Positions 1 through 9,463 of a DNA stretch of 64,000 bases are shown piece after piece. This stretch comes from DAOUEX01 sp034430235 (GTDB lineage Bacteria; Chloroflexota; Anaerolineae; UBA2200). Numbering within the stretch: the first letter of the stretch is position 1; the number at the start of each line of letters is the position of its first letter. The stretch lies in NCBI GenBank assembly GCA_964478075.1, contig CAYZGO010000007.1, forward strand, positions 54,887 through 118,886, read 5' to 3'. The position numbers and the translations under genes are program-made. The notes beneath the pieces were generated by a model. It saw only the letters and a list, made by a program, of their open reading frames with translations. It did not search any database and was not told where the DNA came from.

Positions 1-781
1 GGTGGAGGGGGTCTTTGTGGAGAAGCCGCTGGCGCAGTCACTGGCGGCGGCCCAGGAGATGGTGGCGCTGGTGGAAGGACGGGGGCTGGTCCATGCCGTT
101 GGCTATCACTATGCCTACGTTCCCATCTTCCAGCGGGCCGGGGAGCTGTTAGGCCAGGGGGTCATTGGCGGGCCAACGGAGGTACGTGCCTCCATGTTCC
201 TCACCCAGGTGATGGGGCCCAAACGAGCGAGCTGGTGGTACGACCCGGCCAAAGCCGGGGGCGGGGTGGTGATCAGCATCACCTCACACCTGCTGGCTTT
301 GCTGCAGGAGTACTTTGGCGCGGTGGCCTGGGCGGAGGCACAAACCCGGCGGCTGCACTCCAAACTGGTCGAGGACGAAGCGACCATCCGGCTGGGCTTT
401 GCCAGTGACCTGCAAGCAGTGGTGGAAACCTCGTGGAGCGTGCCCGGCTACGAGCGTTCGGCGATAGAGATTGGCATAGAGGGAGAGAACGGCACGTTGA
501 CGGTGACCGATGGGGAGATTCGCCTCTCGCTGCAGCAGGCTACGAGCGGCTTCCCTGCAGGGGAAAGCCATGTCCCCGTCTCCGACGTACCCGACCCGGC
601 CGAGTTTGAGCTGGGTGGGCCGGGTTTCTGGGCCGAGGATGCGGACTTGATAGCGTGCCTGGGCGATGCAGCGGAGCGGGCCCCGCGCGTGACTTGGCAC
701 CAGGCATTGGCGACACAGGCCGTGCTGGACGCGGTGTACGGGTCGGCTGAGAGAGTCGAGAAGGTGGGGCTGGATGGCTGA
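1..781 (+). CDS. Gfo/Idh/MocA-family sugar dehydrogenase, 5' truncated by window edge
   Basis: The reading frame is open at the left edge, so the N-terminal Rossmann domain is missing and the true start lies outside the window. About 259 residues remain. They begin with VEGVFVEKP, which carries the EKP motif of this family; the Lys is the conserved catalytic or binding residue. The rest fits the C-terminal alpha/beta domain. The family oxidises or reduces sugars and sugar nucleotides with NAD(P). The stop overlaps the next ORF by 8 nt, so the two are probably co-transcribed. Substrate cannot be read from the sequence. Placement beside a polysaccharide locus suggests a nucleotide-sugar or inositol-type substrate. 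Confidence 0.85.
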   Translation, partial: VEGVFVEKPLAQSLAAAQEMVALVEGRGLVHAVGYHYAYVPIFQRAGELLGQGVIGGPTEVRASMFLTQVMGPKRASWWYDPAKAGGGVVISITSHLLALLQEYFGAVAWAEAQTRRLHSKLVEDEATIRLGFASDLQAVVETSWSVPGYERSAIEIGIEGENGTLTVTDGEIRLSLQQATSGFPAGESHVPVSDVPDPAEFELGGPGFWAEDADLIACLGDAAERAPRVTWHQALATQAVLDAVYGSAERVEKVGLDG

Positions 782-1559
782 GTTGGCCGGATGGATACTC
801 AACGCCGACGGCGCTTCGACCGATGAACTGCGCCGCGGGCTAAGGACCGGGGCGGATGCAGTGATGGGGACATACCGCCCGGAGCTGTTAGGCGCACTGC
901 GCCAGCTGCGCCGCGAGTTCGACTTTGAGGTCTACCCCGTGGTGCCCAACGCACCAGCCTACGTGCGAGACCTGGCCGACCTGGGGATGATGGGAGCGGC
1001 TCTGAAGCGGCTCCGGCGGCTGCCGCCGGCCGGCTGGCTGCGACTGGCGGCTTATGGGCTGCGGAATGTGCGCGGCCTGCTGGCGCAGGACTTTGCGGGG
1101 ATGCTGGGGGTGATGGTGCTGATGGAGTTGCCGATCTTCTCACCCTTCCAGCCACGGGTGATCTTCCTGCATGCCCAGATGACCGACCTGATGCTGGCCT
1201 GCGGCAACGCGGCCGGCTTCCGGGCCTTCGCCGATCTGGTGCGGGACTACGGGGCGGAACCAGGGCTGGAGACGCGCAACTTTGGACACCTGGTGGCGAA
1301 GTTGGGCGAGTGGATGGTAGATGTGCCAGTAATCGCTGCGCCGTTCAACCTGAGGGGGTACGGGATGCGCCCGTCGCAGGCGGCATGCGAGGCGCTGCTG
1401 GATCAGGAGAGGACGACAGTGGCGGCGAAGGACGTGCTGGCGAGTGGGGCTGTCACGGGGAGTGAAGCGGCGGAGTACGTGAGAATGCATTCCCTGAGTT
1501 CGATGGTGCTGGAGCCCGATAACGCGGCTGGTCTCGCCGCCGTCTGGCGGGGGGAGTAA
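774..1559 (+). CDS. Uncharacterised protein, possibly TIM-barrel-like
   Basis: 261 residues, translationally coupled to the upstream dehydrogenase (8-nt overlap, ATG at 774). There is no signal peptide and no transmembrane segment. Alternating hydrophobic strands and helices, with segments such as VPVIAAPFNLRGYGM and VAAKDVLASGAV near the end, resemble a barrel-type enzyme. I do not recognise a family and see no clear catalytic motif. Coupling to an oxidoreductase suggests a role in the same sugar or polyol pathway, which is inference only. Codon use is GC-rich like its upstream partner. Confidence 0.7.
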   Translation: MAELAGWILNADGASTDELRRGLRTGADAVMGTYRPELLGALRQLRREFDFEVYPVVPNAPAYVRDLADLGMMGAALKRLRRLPPAGWLRLAAYGLRNVRGLLAQDFAGMLGVMVLMELPIFSPFQPRVIFLHAQMTDLMLACGNAAGFRAFADLVRDYGAEPGLETRNFGHLVAKLGEWMVDVPVIAAPFNLRGYGMRPSQAACEALLDQERTTVAAKDVLASGAVTGSEAAEYVRMHSLSSMVLEPDNAAGLAAVWRGE

Positions 1560-1563
1560 CCGT

Positions 1564-3051
1564 ATGCGGTCATATCTGCACGTGAGGTTGTTACTCACTG
1601 GCGGCCTGGTGGGGGCCTTGGCTTGGGCTGTCGTAGTATCGTTCCTGTGCACCGGCCCTGCGGTGGCCCAGAGCGGCGGGTGGAGTGAGCCCATCAACAT
1701 CTCCAACACGCCGGGCAACTCCCGTTACCCGGAGATTGCGGCCGATGCGTGGGGCAACGTGCACGTAGTGTGGAGTGAGGATGAGGACGGCCAGGGGTGG
1801 GGAGAATCCATCTACTACACGATGTGGAATGGCGAGGCATGGACCGAGTCGGTGGACATCTTCTACACCCCGCCAGCGGCTCACATCCCAGCCGTTGCAG
1901 CGGATAGCCTGGGATACGTGCACGTCGTGTGGAACGCGAACAACACGACGAGGTACAGCCGGGCCCGCATCGGCGATGGGCCCTGGTCGGCGGCTGCCTG
2001 GTCAAGGCCCCAAATCCTCAGTACACAGTCCGCTTTTACTACCTATTGGACCGACATCGCTGTTGACGACCAGGGGAACCTACACGTAGTTTGGACCGAA
2101 CGGAGCGCGGAGGATGAACTCGAAGATTTGTACTACAGTCGCTCAGTGGATGGTGGACAGTCTTGGTCGCTGCCAATCAACCTTTCCAGTACTCCTGAGC
2201 AACAATCATCTTTTGAACAGATAATCACTGATGCTGAGGGCAATCCACATGTAGTTTGGCTGGAGCTGTCCAGGAGTCGTGCTGGCTGGGACGAGGGTGA
2301 CGTTGGGGTTTTCCATAGCTGGTCTAGCGACGGTGGAGAGTCTTGGTTTGCCCCGGAGGAGATGTCGCAGCCAGGGCCGGAGGGGTTTAGTGGTGCCTAT
2401 CCGGCAATCATTGCTGACGACCAATACGTTTACACTATCTGGAACGAGCGACGTAATGATCCTAGAAGAGATACCATTTTTGCTAGGCGATGGGAGGATG
2501 GTTGGTGGTCCGACATTGCGGTGGTGACGGACGACTCCGGCATGATAGGGACTAGTGGTATATGGACACGGGTTCGGGGCGTAGCGGACGGGGCAGGCAA
2601 CCTACATCTCGTGTGGGAGACGTGGGATGGCGAGGCTATCACCGTACAGTATGTGTGGTCCGAGGATGGAGGGCAGACCTGGTCGGTGCCGGTGGCGATC
2701 TCGAACCCGTCACCGCCGAGTGAACTCTGGCGAACCGACATTGCAGTCAGCGAGGAGAATCGGTTACATGTGGTGTGGTTTGGGGGCGGTGACATCTACT
2801 ACGCCACCTATCAAACTACGGCACGGGCAGAGACGCCGCTTCCCTATGTGGCGAGTACCTCAGCTCCACCTACTGCCACGACCCCAGCAACGATGCCGTC
2901 TCCTACCGCCGTAATAGGCTCAACACCCAATCCAGCCATGGTGCAAGGAGGTGTGCTTCAGAGTTCCTGGTTCCCTTTGCTTGCTGGCATTGTTCCGGTG
3001 ATAGCGCTTGTGTTGCTGGTGATCGCTGTGCGGGGCAGGGCCCGACAGTGA
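1564..3051 (+). CDS. Secreted/anchored sialidase-like beta-propeller protein
   Basis: 495 residues. There is an N-terminal signal peptide (about 1-36, cleavage near AVAQS). Repeated 'HVVW' strands and at least three Asp-box motifs (SVDGGQSW, SSDGGESW, SEDGGQTW) mark a BNR/sialidase-type beta-propeller. A Pro/Thr/Ala-rich spacer follows (about 425-460), then one C-terminal membrane helix and a short basic tail, so the propeller should be displayed outside the cell. Sialidase catalytic residues (Arg triad, Tyr/Glu pair) are not evident, so it may bind glycans rather than cleave them. It lies 4 nt after the preceding gene and precedes the polysaccharide locus. Confidence 0.8.
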   Translation: MRSYLHVRLLLTGGLVGALAWAVVVSFLCTGPAVAQSGGWSEPINISNTPGNSRYPEIAADAWGNVHVVWSEDEDGQGWGESIYYTMWNGEAWTESVDIFYTPPAAHIPAVAADSLGYVHVVWNANNTTRYSRARIGDGPWSAAAWSRPQILSTQSAFTTYWTDIAVDDQGNLHVVWTERSAEDELEDLYYSRSVDGGQSWSLPINLSSTPEQQSSFEQIITDAEGNPHVVWLELSRSRAGWDEGDVGVFHSWSSDGGESWFAPEEMSQPGPEGFSGAYPAIIADDQYVYTIWNERRNDPRRDTIFARRWEDGWWSDIAVVTDDSGMIGTSGIWTRVRGVADGAGNLHLVWETWDGEAITVQYVWSEDGGQTWSVPVAISNPSPPSELWRTDIAVSEENRLHVVWFGGGDIYYATYQTTARAETPLPYVASTSAPPTATTPATMPSPTAVIGSTPNPAMVQGGVLQSSWFPLLAGIVPVIALVLLVIAVRGRARQ

Positions 3052-3093
3052 TTCGTAGCGCAATAATGTAGAGACTATTACTGGGAGAGCAAG

Positions 3094-3735
3094 ATGCCTT
3101 CGATTTGGTATTACCATCCTCTTTTGTACGAATTTGGCGCAATCCTCCTCCAGGGGAATCGTTACAACAGAATGCTGTCCCGTGTTGCAGAGATGATAGG
3201 AAAGAACAAGTCAGTGCTTGATCTTGGGGCTGGGACGTGCAGACTTGCTTCAATGCTGGATAGCACGTGCACATATGAGGGCTGGGACCTGAACCAAAGG
3301 TTCGTGAGTTACTATCAGCGTAAAGGGATAAACGTGAAGTTGATGGACGTGTTTCAGTATAGCTCATACCCGCCTGTTGATTGTATCGTGTTGTTGAATG
3401 TATTCCACCATGTAGCACCGAGGCAGTCAGTCCTGTTGAGACAATGCCTAGAGCACGCGGGAGAGAAGGTTATCGTCTGCGAGCTATTTCGTAATGTGGA
3501 ATCTCGCCCAATATATTGGCGGCTGGTCAGGCTTCGCGAGATCCTGGGCTTGGAGAAGCTGATAGGAGATTGGGATGGTGTAAACAGGGAGTTCGATCGC
3601 TATCCGCTAATGAGCAAGGATGAACTCAGAGCTTTCTTGGATAAGCATGGACGGTGCAAAATCACCGAGCTAGATAACATGTCAATGCTGCTTGTAGTGT
3701 ACCAAGTTGGCAGAGAAGGAGGGCAGTCGAAATGA
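3094..3735 (+). CDS. Class I SAM-dependent methyltransferase
   Basis: 213 residues. Motif I VLDLGAGTC lies at about residues 41-49, and a hydrophobic post-motif strand DCIVLLNVFHHV follows near 90-100. This is the arrangement of small-molecule or lipid methyltransferases (Methyltransf_11/25 type). ATG at 3094 has a GGGAGAG sequence just upstream. Its last 4 nt overlap the ATG of the following GT-C gene (ATGA), indicating translational coupling. Probable role: methylating a sugar or lipid-linked intermediate of the surface polysaccharide. The substrate is inferred from context only. Confidence 0.8.
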   Translation: MPSIWYYHPLLYEFGAILLQGNRYNRMLSRVAEMIGKNKSVLDLGAGTCRLASMLDSTCTYEGWDLNQRFVSYYQRKGINVKLMDVFQYSSYPPVDCIVLLNVFHHVAPRQSVLLRQCLEHAGEKVIVCELFRNVESRPIYWRLVRLREILGLEKLIGDWDGVNREFDRYPLMSKDELRAFLDKHGRCKITELDNMSMLLVVYQVGREGGQSK

Positions 3736-5378
3736 GCAAGCGGAACGCCGTTCTTCTCGTATGGCGATACAAGATTCTCCTGGTGGTCCTTCTGGTTGGT
3801 GTTGTTCACATCCTTTCGCTAACAACACAAATCGGAGGTCATGATCAGTCACAATACGTTATGCTGGCGCAGTCCATTGCTGGTGGTCAGGGGTTTCGAC
3901 AGCTAAATCTGCCCGGCAACCCACCAGAAAAACTCCGTGTTCCCGGATTCCCCTTGCTCCTTGCTCCGATTGCTTACCTCTGGCCTGGCTTTCCTGAGAA
4001 TCTCCTTGGGTTCAGGTTGGTTTCCATTCTGTTCAGCTTGCTTTCTCTGGTAGCTGCATATTACTACTTTGTAAAACGCAAGGGCATCCAGCCACATATT
4101 GCCAGCCTCATGGTTCTACTTCTGGGGTTGAATCCCCTCATGGTCGTGTTTTCCTCGCAGGCAACTTTTTCCGAGATTCCTTACCTCTTCTTTTCGGTAT
4201 TAGCTCTCTCGCTGCTGGAGGGGATTGGCGCCAAAAAAGGTGCCCGATATCTTGTAATAGCAGCCTTCGCGATATTGGCGAGCTATTTCATTCGAGTGGT
4301 GGGAATAGCCTTGTTGGCTGCCGGCGTGAGCAACTTTCTTTTAAGAAAAAGGTGGAAAGAGGCTGCAATCATCTTCCTGGTATTGGTCTTGTTTGTGCTG
4401 CCCTGGGCATACCGTAATTCCTCAGCAGGCACTTCGGCATTAACTACGGAACATGTTTGGTATATCCTGCAAAAGGATTATCAGAGACCGCATCTTGGGA
4501 CCATCGGCTTGCAAGACATGGCCCATCGCTTGCTCAACAACATCTGGGGGCATACAACAGAAACTATCTCATGGCTCTTTATCCCTTGGGCGGTAAATGG
4601 TTGGTGGCCAGCTTTTCTGGCCCGTCTTCATTTACAACAACTGGCGTGGACGTCGGCAGCTCTTGGTCTTGCCGTGTCTGGCCCGTGCATCCTGGGGTAC
4701 ATTCTGACTTTGAAAGAGAAGTTGACCGTCACTCATCTCTATGTCTTCTTCCTCATAGGCATTATCCTGTTGGCCCCCTGGTACGTGGAGCGAAACCTGT
4801 GGCCGCTGCTGCCTTTCCTGCTCTACTACTTTGCCGTGGGCCTGCGTTGGTTTGTTGAGAGGGCATCGCTTTTGCGGCGCAAGTCGCTTTCTCTGGCTGC
4901 GGCGGCCACTGTGGTCGCTTTGTGTATTATCCTGTTCGGTTTTGCGGCGAGCGACAGACATCTGTTGGCAGCGGGGGCGGCGTATCGAGCTGGAGAGATT
5001 GATGAGTCGGAGAGGGTCTTTGGCGAGATGTGCGAATGGATTCGCAACAATACTTCCCCCGACGATTTGCTCCTTTACCGCTTTCCGGTCAAAACTTATC
5101 TCTACACCAGGCGTAAAGTGATGGGCATTCCCATGATCATAGACCACGACGCGTTCCTCTCTGAGCTGAATCATGCTGGTGTGGACTACGTCGTGCTGGA
5201 ACCTGATCGGCAACAAGGGTATGAGTATGGGTGGTTCGATCAGGTCTACTTGCAGCCAGCCGTGACTGCCTATCCTCAATCTTTTGTCCCTGTGCACCAG
5301 ATCGGCACCGATCCCGACCATCCTGCGCTCGTGATATATCGTTTTGAGAGCCTGCCAGCGCTGGGCGAGGAGCAATAA
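3732..5378 (+). CDS. GT-C fold membrane glycosyltransferase (GT39/ArnT-like)
   Basis: 548 residues with about 11-12 hydrophobic helices. An early acidic loop motif, GGHDQSQY, is followed by the amphipathic AQSIAGGQGF. This is the layout of lipid-phosphate-sugar-dependent glycosyltransferases such as ArnT/PMT, in which the first-loop Asp is catalytic. The last 130 residues form a soluble extracytoplasmic domain. Members transfer a sugar from polyprenyl phosphate to a glycan or protein outside the membrane. The gene overlaps the methyltransferase by 4 nt and ends 1 nt before the flippase start. Confidence 0.8.
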   Translation: MSKRNAVLLVWRYKILLVVLLVGVVHILSLTTQIGGHDQSQYVMLAQSIAGGQGFRQLNLPGNPPEKLRVPGFPLLLAPIAYLWPGFPENLLGFRLVSILFSLLSLVAAYYYFVKRKGIQPHIASLMVLLLGLNPLMVVFSSQATFSEIPYLFFSVLALSLLEGIGAKKGARYLVIAAFAILASYFIRVVGIALLAAGVSNFLLRKRWKEAAIIFLVLVLFVLPWAYRNSSAGTSALTTEHVWYILQKDYQRPHLGTIGLQDMAHRLLNNIWGHTTETISWLFIPWAVNGWWPAFLARLHLQQLAWTSAALGLAVSGPCILGYILTLKEKLTVTHLYVFFLIGIILLAPWYVERNLWPLLPFLLYYFAVGLRWFVERASLLRRKSLSLAAAATVVALCIILFGFAASDRHLLAAGAAYRAGEIDESERVFGEMCEWIRNNTSPDDLLLYRFPVKTYLYTRRKVMGIPMIIDHDAFLSELNHAGVDYVVLEPDRQQGYEYGWFDQVYLQPAVTAYPQSFVPVHQIGTDPDHPALVIYRFESLPALGEEQ

Positions 5379-5379
5379 C

Positions 5380-6993
5380 GTGGAAGCGACAAGCGGCGAA
5401 ACCGAGGCCACCGATGCCGGTTTGCAGGATGGGGGAGAGAGGAAAGCTCCCGCAGCCCTCTCGGTCAAAATCCTGCGCAACGCCATCGCCAACTATGGTG
5501 GCGTGTTTGTGACCAGGCTGGTGGGCTTCTTGCTGACCCCTTTCATCGTCCACCGGCTGGGCGATACGGCATATGGTATCTGGGCATTGACGGGGGGCAT
5601 CGTCGCCTACCTCGGCTTGCTGGACTTGGGTATGTCTGCTTCAGTGGCAAAGTACGTCGCGGAGTATAGGGCCAAGAACCAGCCGCAGAGCGTGAATGAG
5701 ATTGTTAGCACCGTCTTCATGCTCTATTGCTTGCTTAGCCTGCTTGTCCTGTTCGCTATACTGGTTCTCTCGCTGTATTTCCCTGCAATCTTCAACGTTG
5801 AGGGAGGGTATGGCCAAATAGGCCGGGTTGCGCTCTTCCTGGTTGGGATTGACTTTGTGATTATGCTGCCCACCAGCATACTCAACGCCATCCTGGTGGG
5901 CTATCAGCGGTTCGACCTCAACTACCTTGCTGGCATTCTCGCGTTGCTTGTGAAGAGTGTGCTGATTGTTGTTCTGTTGAACCTGGGCCTTGGCCTTGTT
6001 GGGCTGGCGACTACGAGCATTGTGTCAACGTTGCTTCTCACAGCGGCGCGGTTCTGGGCTACGAAGAGGACTGCTCCAAAACTACGCATTCATCCCAAGC
6101 TCTTCAGACGTGACATTGTGCCATCAGTGGGGAAGTTCAGTCTTGTGGTTTTTGGTCTGCAAGTCACGGGATTGGTAATCTATCACACAGACAACATCGT
6201 CATTGGGCTGTTTCTCCCTGTGGCGGCCATTACCCCTTTTGCTATTGCTTATAAGCTGGGTATTCTTGTTCGAGACGCTATTGCCCAACCTCTAGGTTCG
6301 GTCCTTATGCCCGCTTTCTCTGAGCTGGATGGGATGGGCAGGGCCGAGGACAGGGAGAGAATCAGGCGGCTGCTTATTCAAGGGACAAAGGCCACCTCCG
6401 TTTTGGTATTGCCGATTACTGCCTTTCTGATCGTCATGGGAGAACATATCATCCGTTTGTGGGTGGGAAAGGAGTACGTAGGCACAAGCACACCCGTGCT
6501 GTATGCTCTGACTGTCTTCTTCCTCAGTAACGCCCTTTTCAGAACCGGGGCGAATCTGCTTTTTGGCCTCGGCAGACTGAGGCGGTATTTGTACGTGTGC
6601 ACCGGCATGGCTTTAGGCAATCTCCTGCTCAGCACGCTTTTGGTTCAGTTTCTTGGCATAACGGGTGTGGCGATAGGAAGCGCCATTCCTATGGCTATAG
6701 GTTGTGGACTGTTTCTTTTTCCACACGCATGCGAGGTCGTAGGATTGCCCATAAAGAGGTTCTTCGGGGAATCGTTTGTGCCTGCTGCAATCCCAATCAT
6801 CCCCACCGTTGTCATCACACTTCTGCTATCCAGATACTGGCCCCCTGTCAACTTGGCTGTTCTGGCCCTTCAGTTCATGATATGTGTCTCCTCCTATGGA
6901 CTGATTTATCTGATGTGCATAAGCAAAGAGGAGAGGACCAGCTATGCCGCACGAATGAGGGGATTGAGGCGCATAACGCACGAGAGAACGTAG
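5380..6993 (+). CDS. Polysaccharide flippase (Wzx/MATE-like, MVF superfamily)
   Basis: 537 residues from a GTG start at 5380. I prefer this to the in-frame TTG at 5344 because GAGGAG lies 7 nt upstream and because the TTG would sit deep inside the previous gene. About 12-14 transmembrane helices begin after a short polar N-terminus; the opening segment (ILRNAIANYGGVFVTRLVGFLLTP) is typical of the polysaccharide biosynthesis/oligosaccharide flippase family. It would flip the undecaprenyl-linked repeat unit across the cytoplasmic membrane for Wzy polymerisation. It is the only flippase in the window. Confidence in family is high; substrate is unknown. Confidence 0.9.
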   Translation: MEATSGETEATDAGLQDGGERKAPAALSVKILRNAIANYGGVFVTRLVGFLLTPFIVHRLGDTAYGIWALTGGIVAYLGLLDLGMSASVAKYVAEYRAKNQPQSVNEIVSTVFMLYCLLSLLVLFAILVLSLYFPAIFNVEGGYGQIGRVALFLVGIDFVIMLPTSILNAILVGYQRFDLNYLAGILALLVKSVLIVVLLNLGLGLVGLATTSIVSTLLLTAARFWATKRTAPKLRIHPKLFRRDIVPSVGKFSLVVFGLQVTGLVIYHTDNIVIGLFLPVAAITPFAIAYKLGILVRDAIAQPLGSVLMPAFSELDGMGRAEDRERIRRLLIQGTKATSVLVLPITAFLIVMGEHIIRLWVGKEYVGTSTPVLYALTVFFLSNALFRTGANLLFGLGRLRRYLYVCTGMALGNLLLSTLLVQFLGITGVAIGSAIPMAIGCGLFLFPHACEVVGLPIKRFFGESFVPAAIPIIPTVVITLLLSRYWPPVNLAVLALQFMICVSSYGLIYLMCISKEERTSYAARMRGLRRITHERT

Positions 6994-7030
6994 CGCATCA
7001 TGGAATGCGAGGAGGCGAAGCGAGGAGTAA

Positions 7031-7936
7031 ATGGTTGAGCCAATACGGGAATTGAGGGCCATCTGTCAAAGCAAGGATGAGGAGGAGACAGGGTATCTCA
7101 AGGTTGTAGCTAGAAGGGCGTCAATACAGGTTACTAGACTACTGCTGCATACGCCTATCACTGGCAACCAAGCGACTTTGCTCTACATTGTGACCGGGCT
7201 GGTTGCCGGCATATTCTTTGTTCCGGGTAATACGTGGTGCACGATAATTGGGGTCTTTCTCCTCCAATTGTGGTTCGTTATGGACTGCGTTGATGGAGAA
7301 GTGGCGCGCTATCGAAAGACAGCGAGCTTGACTGGCATATACCTTGATGAGTTGTCTCATCACATCGTGCACCCTTATGTCTTCGCTTGTGTGAGTTTTG
7401 GTGTATACAATAGTCTTCATGATGTGAGAGCATTCATGTTTGGTTTCTTGGTCGTCTTGTCCATGAGTTTGTATGCTGCGGTGCAAGATTGTCGTGCCAA
7501 GGCGATTCTTGACAACTTTCGCAGGGGCTACCTTTTTACCGGAGAGGAGATTTCCAGCGAAAGGACAGGGGACTCGAGCACCTTGCTCCGCGAGGACTGG
7601 CCAGGAAAGGGCAGCTGGGATGCGTCAATTGCAAGGCGCATTGCGAAGAAACTAGGCCTGCTTGTGCTATACAGGCTTGACTTTTTGTATCGAGCTCCGG
7701 CTTTCAGCAACATCATCACTGCGGCAGCGCTGACGGATTGGTTTGTGCCAGATGTTAGTGCCGGTCCCATCACAATTAACAATGTGTATGCGGTGCTCAT
7801 AGCTTATGCTCTGGTTCTACCCATCGTTGTTGCGGGGACTGCCTATTTGGCTGTTCGAGATAGAACCACCGAATGGGAGTATGGTGTGTTGTCGTATTGG
7901 TTGAGGGAATCGTCGAGAAAGAATAAACATGCCTGA
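7031..7936 (+). CDS. CDP-alcohol phosphatidyltransferase-like membrane protein
   Basis: 301 residues. The signature D85-x2-D88-G89-x2-A92-R93-x8-G102-x3-D106 is clear and lies at the end of the second membrane helix. The fourth acidic residue of the family signature, expected at position 110, is His (LDELSH). The protein has about 6 hydrophobic segments and a soluble insert near 160-210. The family moves a phospho-alcohol between CMP and an acceptor in the membrane. Here the product could be a phospholipid, a phosphopolyol on the glycan, or something new given the altered active site. SD-like GAGGCGAAGCGAGGAG precedes ATG 7031. Confidence 0.75.
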   Translation: MVEPIRELRAICQSKDEEETGYLKVVARRASIQVTRLLLHTPITGNQATLLYIVTGLVAGIFFVPGNTWCTIIGVFLLQLWFVMDCVDGEVARYRKTASLTGIYLDELSHHIVHPYVFACVSFGVYNSLHDVRAFMFGFLVVLSMSLYAAVQDCRAKAILDNFRRGYLFTGEEISSERTGDSSTLLREDWPGKGSWDASIARRIAKKLGLLVLYRLDFLYRAPAFSNIITAAALTDWFVPDVSAGPITINNVYAVLIAYALVLPIVVAGTAYLAVRDRTTEWEYGVLSYWLRESSRKNKHA

Positions 7937-8179
7937 AAATAGCCCATACTTGACTGCCCCTGCAGCTATCAACAGGCTTGGAGTGCCGCCTTGACGGTTG
8001 ACTGATCGCCAGAGTGTCATGCTTGCGTCTTGAGGAATTGTGTGAGACGCATACTTGAAATCGGTGGCAGTTGAAGAAATGCGCGTGAGCGGGGGCGCTG
8101 GCTTCCACCGGGCGGCCCATTTTTGCGGCAATAGGGAGGCCACGGAGACCTTGCAGGCATATCGGGAGGCAGCGCGCGC
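7937..8179 (+). other. Intergenic gap without a supported gene
   Basis: 243 nt between the CDP-alcohol transferase and a GT4 gene. Only short open frames are present. One frame reads VRRILEIGGS before a stop near 8070, faintly like a methyltransferase motif I, but it is too short to call. No strong terminator is visible. A break in GC content between the two flanking genes, the upstream one lower in GC, suggests this is a module boundary of the locus. Confidence 0.5.
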
Positions 8180-9463
8180 GTGAATGCCCTTTTGATTGGG
8201 TACGGGGACTTTGAATACGCCGGCATGAAACACGTCTACCACTTTGCCAACGGGCTGGCAGCGCTGGGGCTGCGGGTGATGGTGCTTGTCCCCGGCGACC
8301 CGGGTACAGCGGCGTTGATGGCCGACCCGCCCCGCTTCGAGTTGGTGCCTGTCGGATTTGTCGGCCCTTTCCTGGCGGCGGCCACGCGCCGGGCGGCCAC
8401 GCGCTTTGCCCCGGACATCATTCACGCCTGGACGCCACGAAACATCCCGGCCCGCGTGGCCTGGGAACTCAAACGGCGCACCGGGGCCAGACTGGTGGTG
8501 GATTACGAGGACGACGAGGATATGCATTACGAGGCGCACGTCCGGGCGATGGGGAAACGTCTTTCTTCAGCGCTGCGTCGGTTACTCTGGCCACTGCTGA
8601 AGGCACGTCTGATGCTCAAGCCGCTGCTGTGGCCGATGAACTGGAAGGGCGGCGAGCCCTATGGCCCTAAACACCCGCTGACGTACCGGTTGGTGAACCG
8701 GGCCGCCGACGCCTTCACGGCCATCTGCACGCCGCTGAAACAGCGGCTGGAGCGGGAGTGGCCGGGCAAGCCGACCTATTTGCTCTACCCCGGCGCCGAC
8801 CTGCAACGCTTCAGCCCCCAGGCTCATGGCCAACAGGTGCGGCGACGATATGGGCTCAGTGGCCGGAAAGTGCTCCTTTACTCTGGCACCGCGAACACGA
8901 CTATCCTGGATTCTTTACTCGAGGTTCTGCAACAGGTCAGAGCAAGGCATCCAGAAGCCGCGCTGATGCATGTGGGCAACGACGATTTCCGGGAGGAGGT
9001 TGATGCTCTTGTGGACAGTCGAGGGCTCCAGGGGCACATAGTGCTGACCGGCTCGGTGCCCCATCGACAAATACACCTTTACCTTGCTGCCAGCGATGTC
9101 CTCCTGCAGCACAATTACGACCTTTCCAACGAGTACCGGCTGCCCGCCAAACTGCCGGAATACCTGGCCATGGGCCGGCCGGTGGTCACCTTCAGCGCGG
9201 GAATTGGCCGCCTTCTGCAAGATGGCATAGATGTGCTCAAGGTCAGCACAGACAGGCCGGAGGAAATGGCGGAGAAGGTGCTGCGCATACTGGATGATGA
9301 GCAACTGGCCCGCAGGCTGGGGGCCAATGCCCGCCGCAAGGCCGAGGAACTCTTTGACTGGCAGAAGAATGCGCGCACCCTGGCAAGGATATATGAAGAA
9401 GTTCTGGCCCGGCCCGTTGAAGGGGTGCCCACGCGAGAGCGGCACGAGCGGGGGCTTCGTTGA
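8180..9463 (+). CDS. Glycosyltransferase family 4 (GT-B)
   Basis: 427 residues from GTG 8180, with GGGAGG about 10 nt upstream. The C-terminal GT-B domain shows the usual elements: the strand opening KVLLYSGTANT, the turn VLTGSVPHRQIHLYLAASDV, and the acidic E-x7-E region in RLPAKLPEYLAMGRPVV. The N-terminus (LIGYGDFEYAGMKHVYHFANGLAALG) fits the Rossmann acceptor-side domain. Typical retaining enzymes of this family use nucleotide-sugars to extend the lipid-linked repeat unit on the inner face of the membrane. Its stop overlaps the TTG of the next gene. The high GC content matches the genes to 12780. Confidence 0.85.
   Translation: MNALLIGYGDFEYAGMKHVYHFANGLAALGLRVMVLVPGDPGTAALMADPPRFELVPVGFVGPFLAAATRRAATRFAPDIIHAWTPRNIPARVAWELKRRTGARLVVDYEDDEDMHYEAHVRAMGKRLSSALRRLLWPLLKARLMLKPLLWPMNWKGGEPYGPKHPLTYRLVNRAADAFTAICTPLKQRLEREWPGKPTYLLYPGADLQRFSPQAHGQQVRRRYGLSGRKVLLYSGTANTTILDSLLEVLQQVRARHPEAALMHVGNDDFREEVDALVDSRGLQGHIVLTGSVPHRQIHLYLAASDVLLQHNYDLSNEYRLPAKLPEYLAMGRPVVTFSAGIGRLLQDGIDVLKVSTDRPEEMAEKVLRILDDEQLARRLGANARRKAEELFDWQKNARTLARIYEEVLARPVEGVPTRERHERGLR

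Noticed and set aside
8053..8085. Methyltransferase remnant VRRILEIGGS in the 7937-8179 gap
   Set aside because: Ten residues only; too short to separate from chance.
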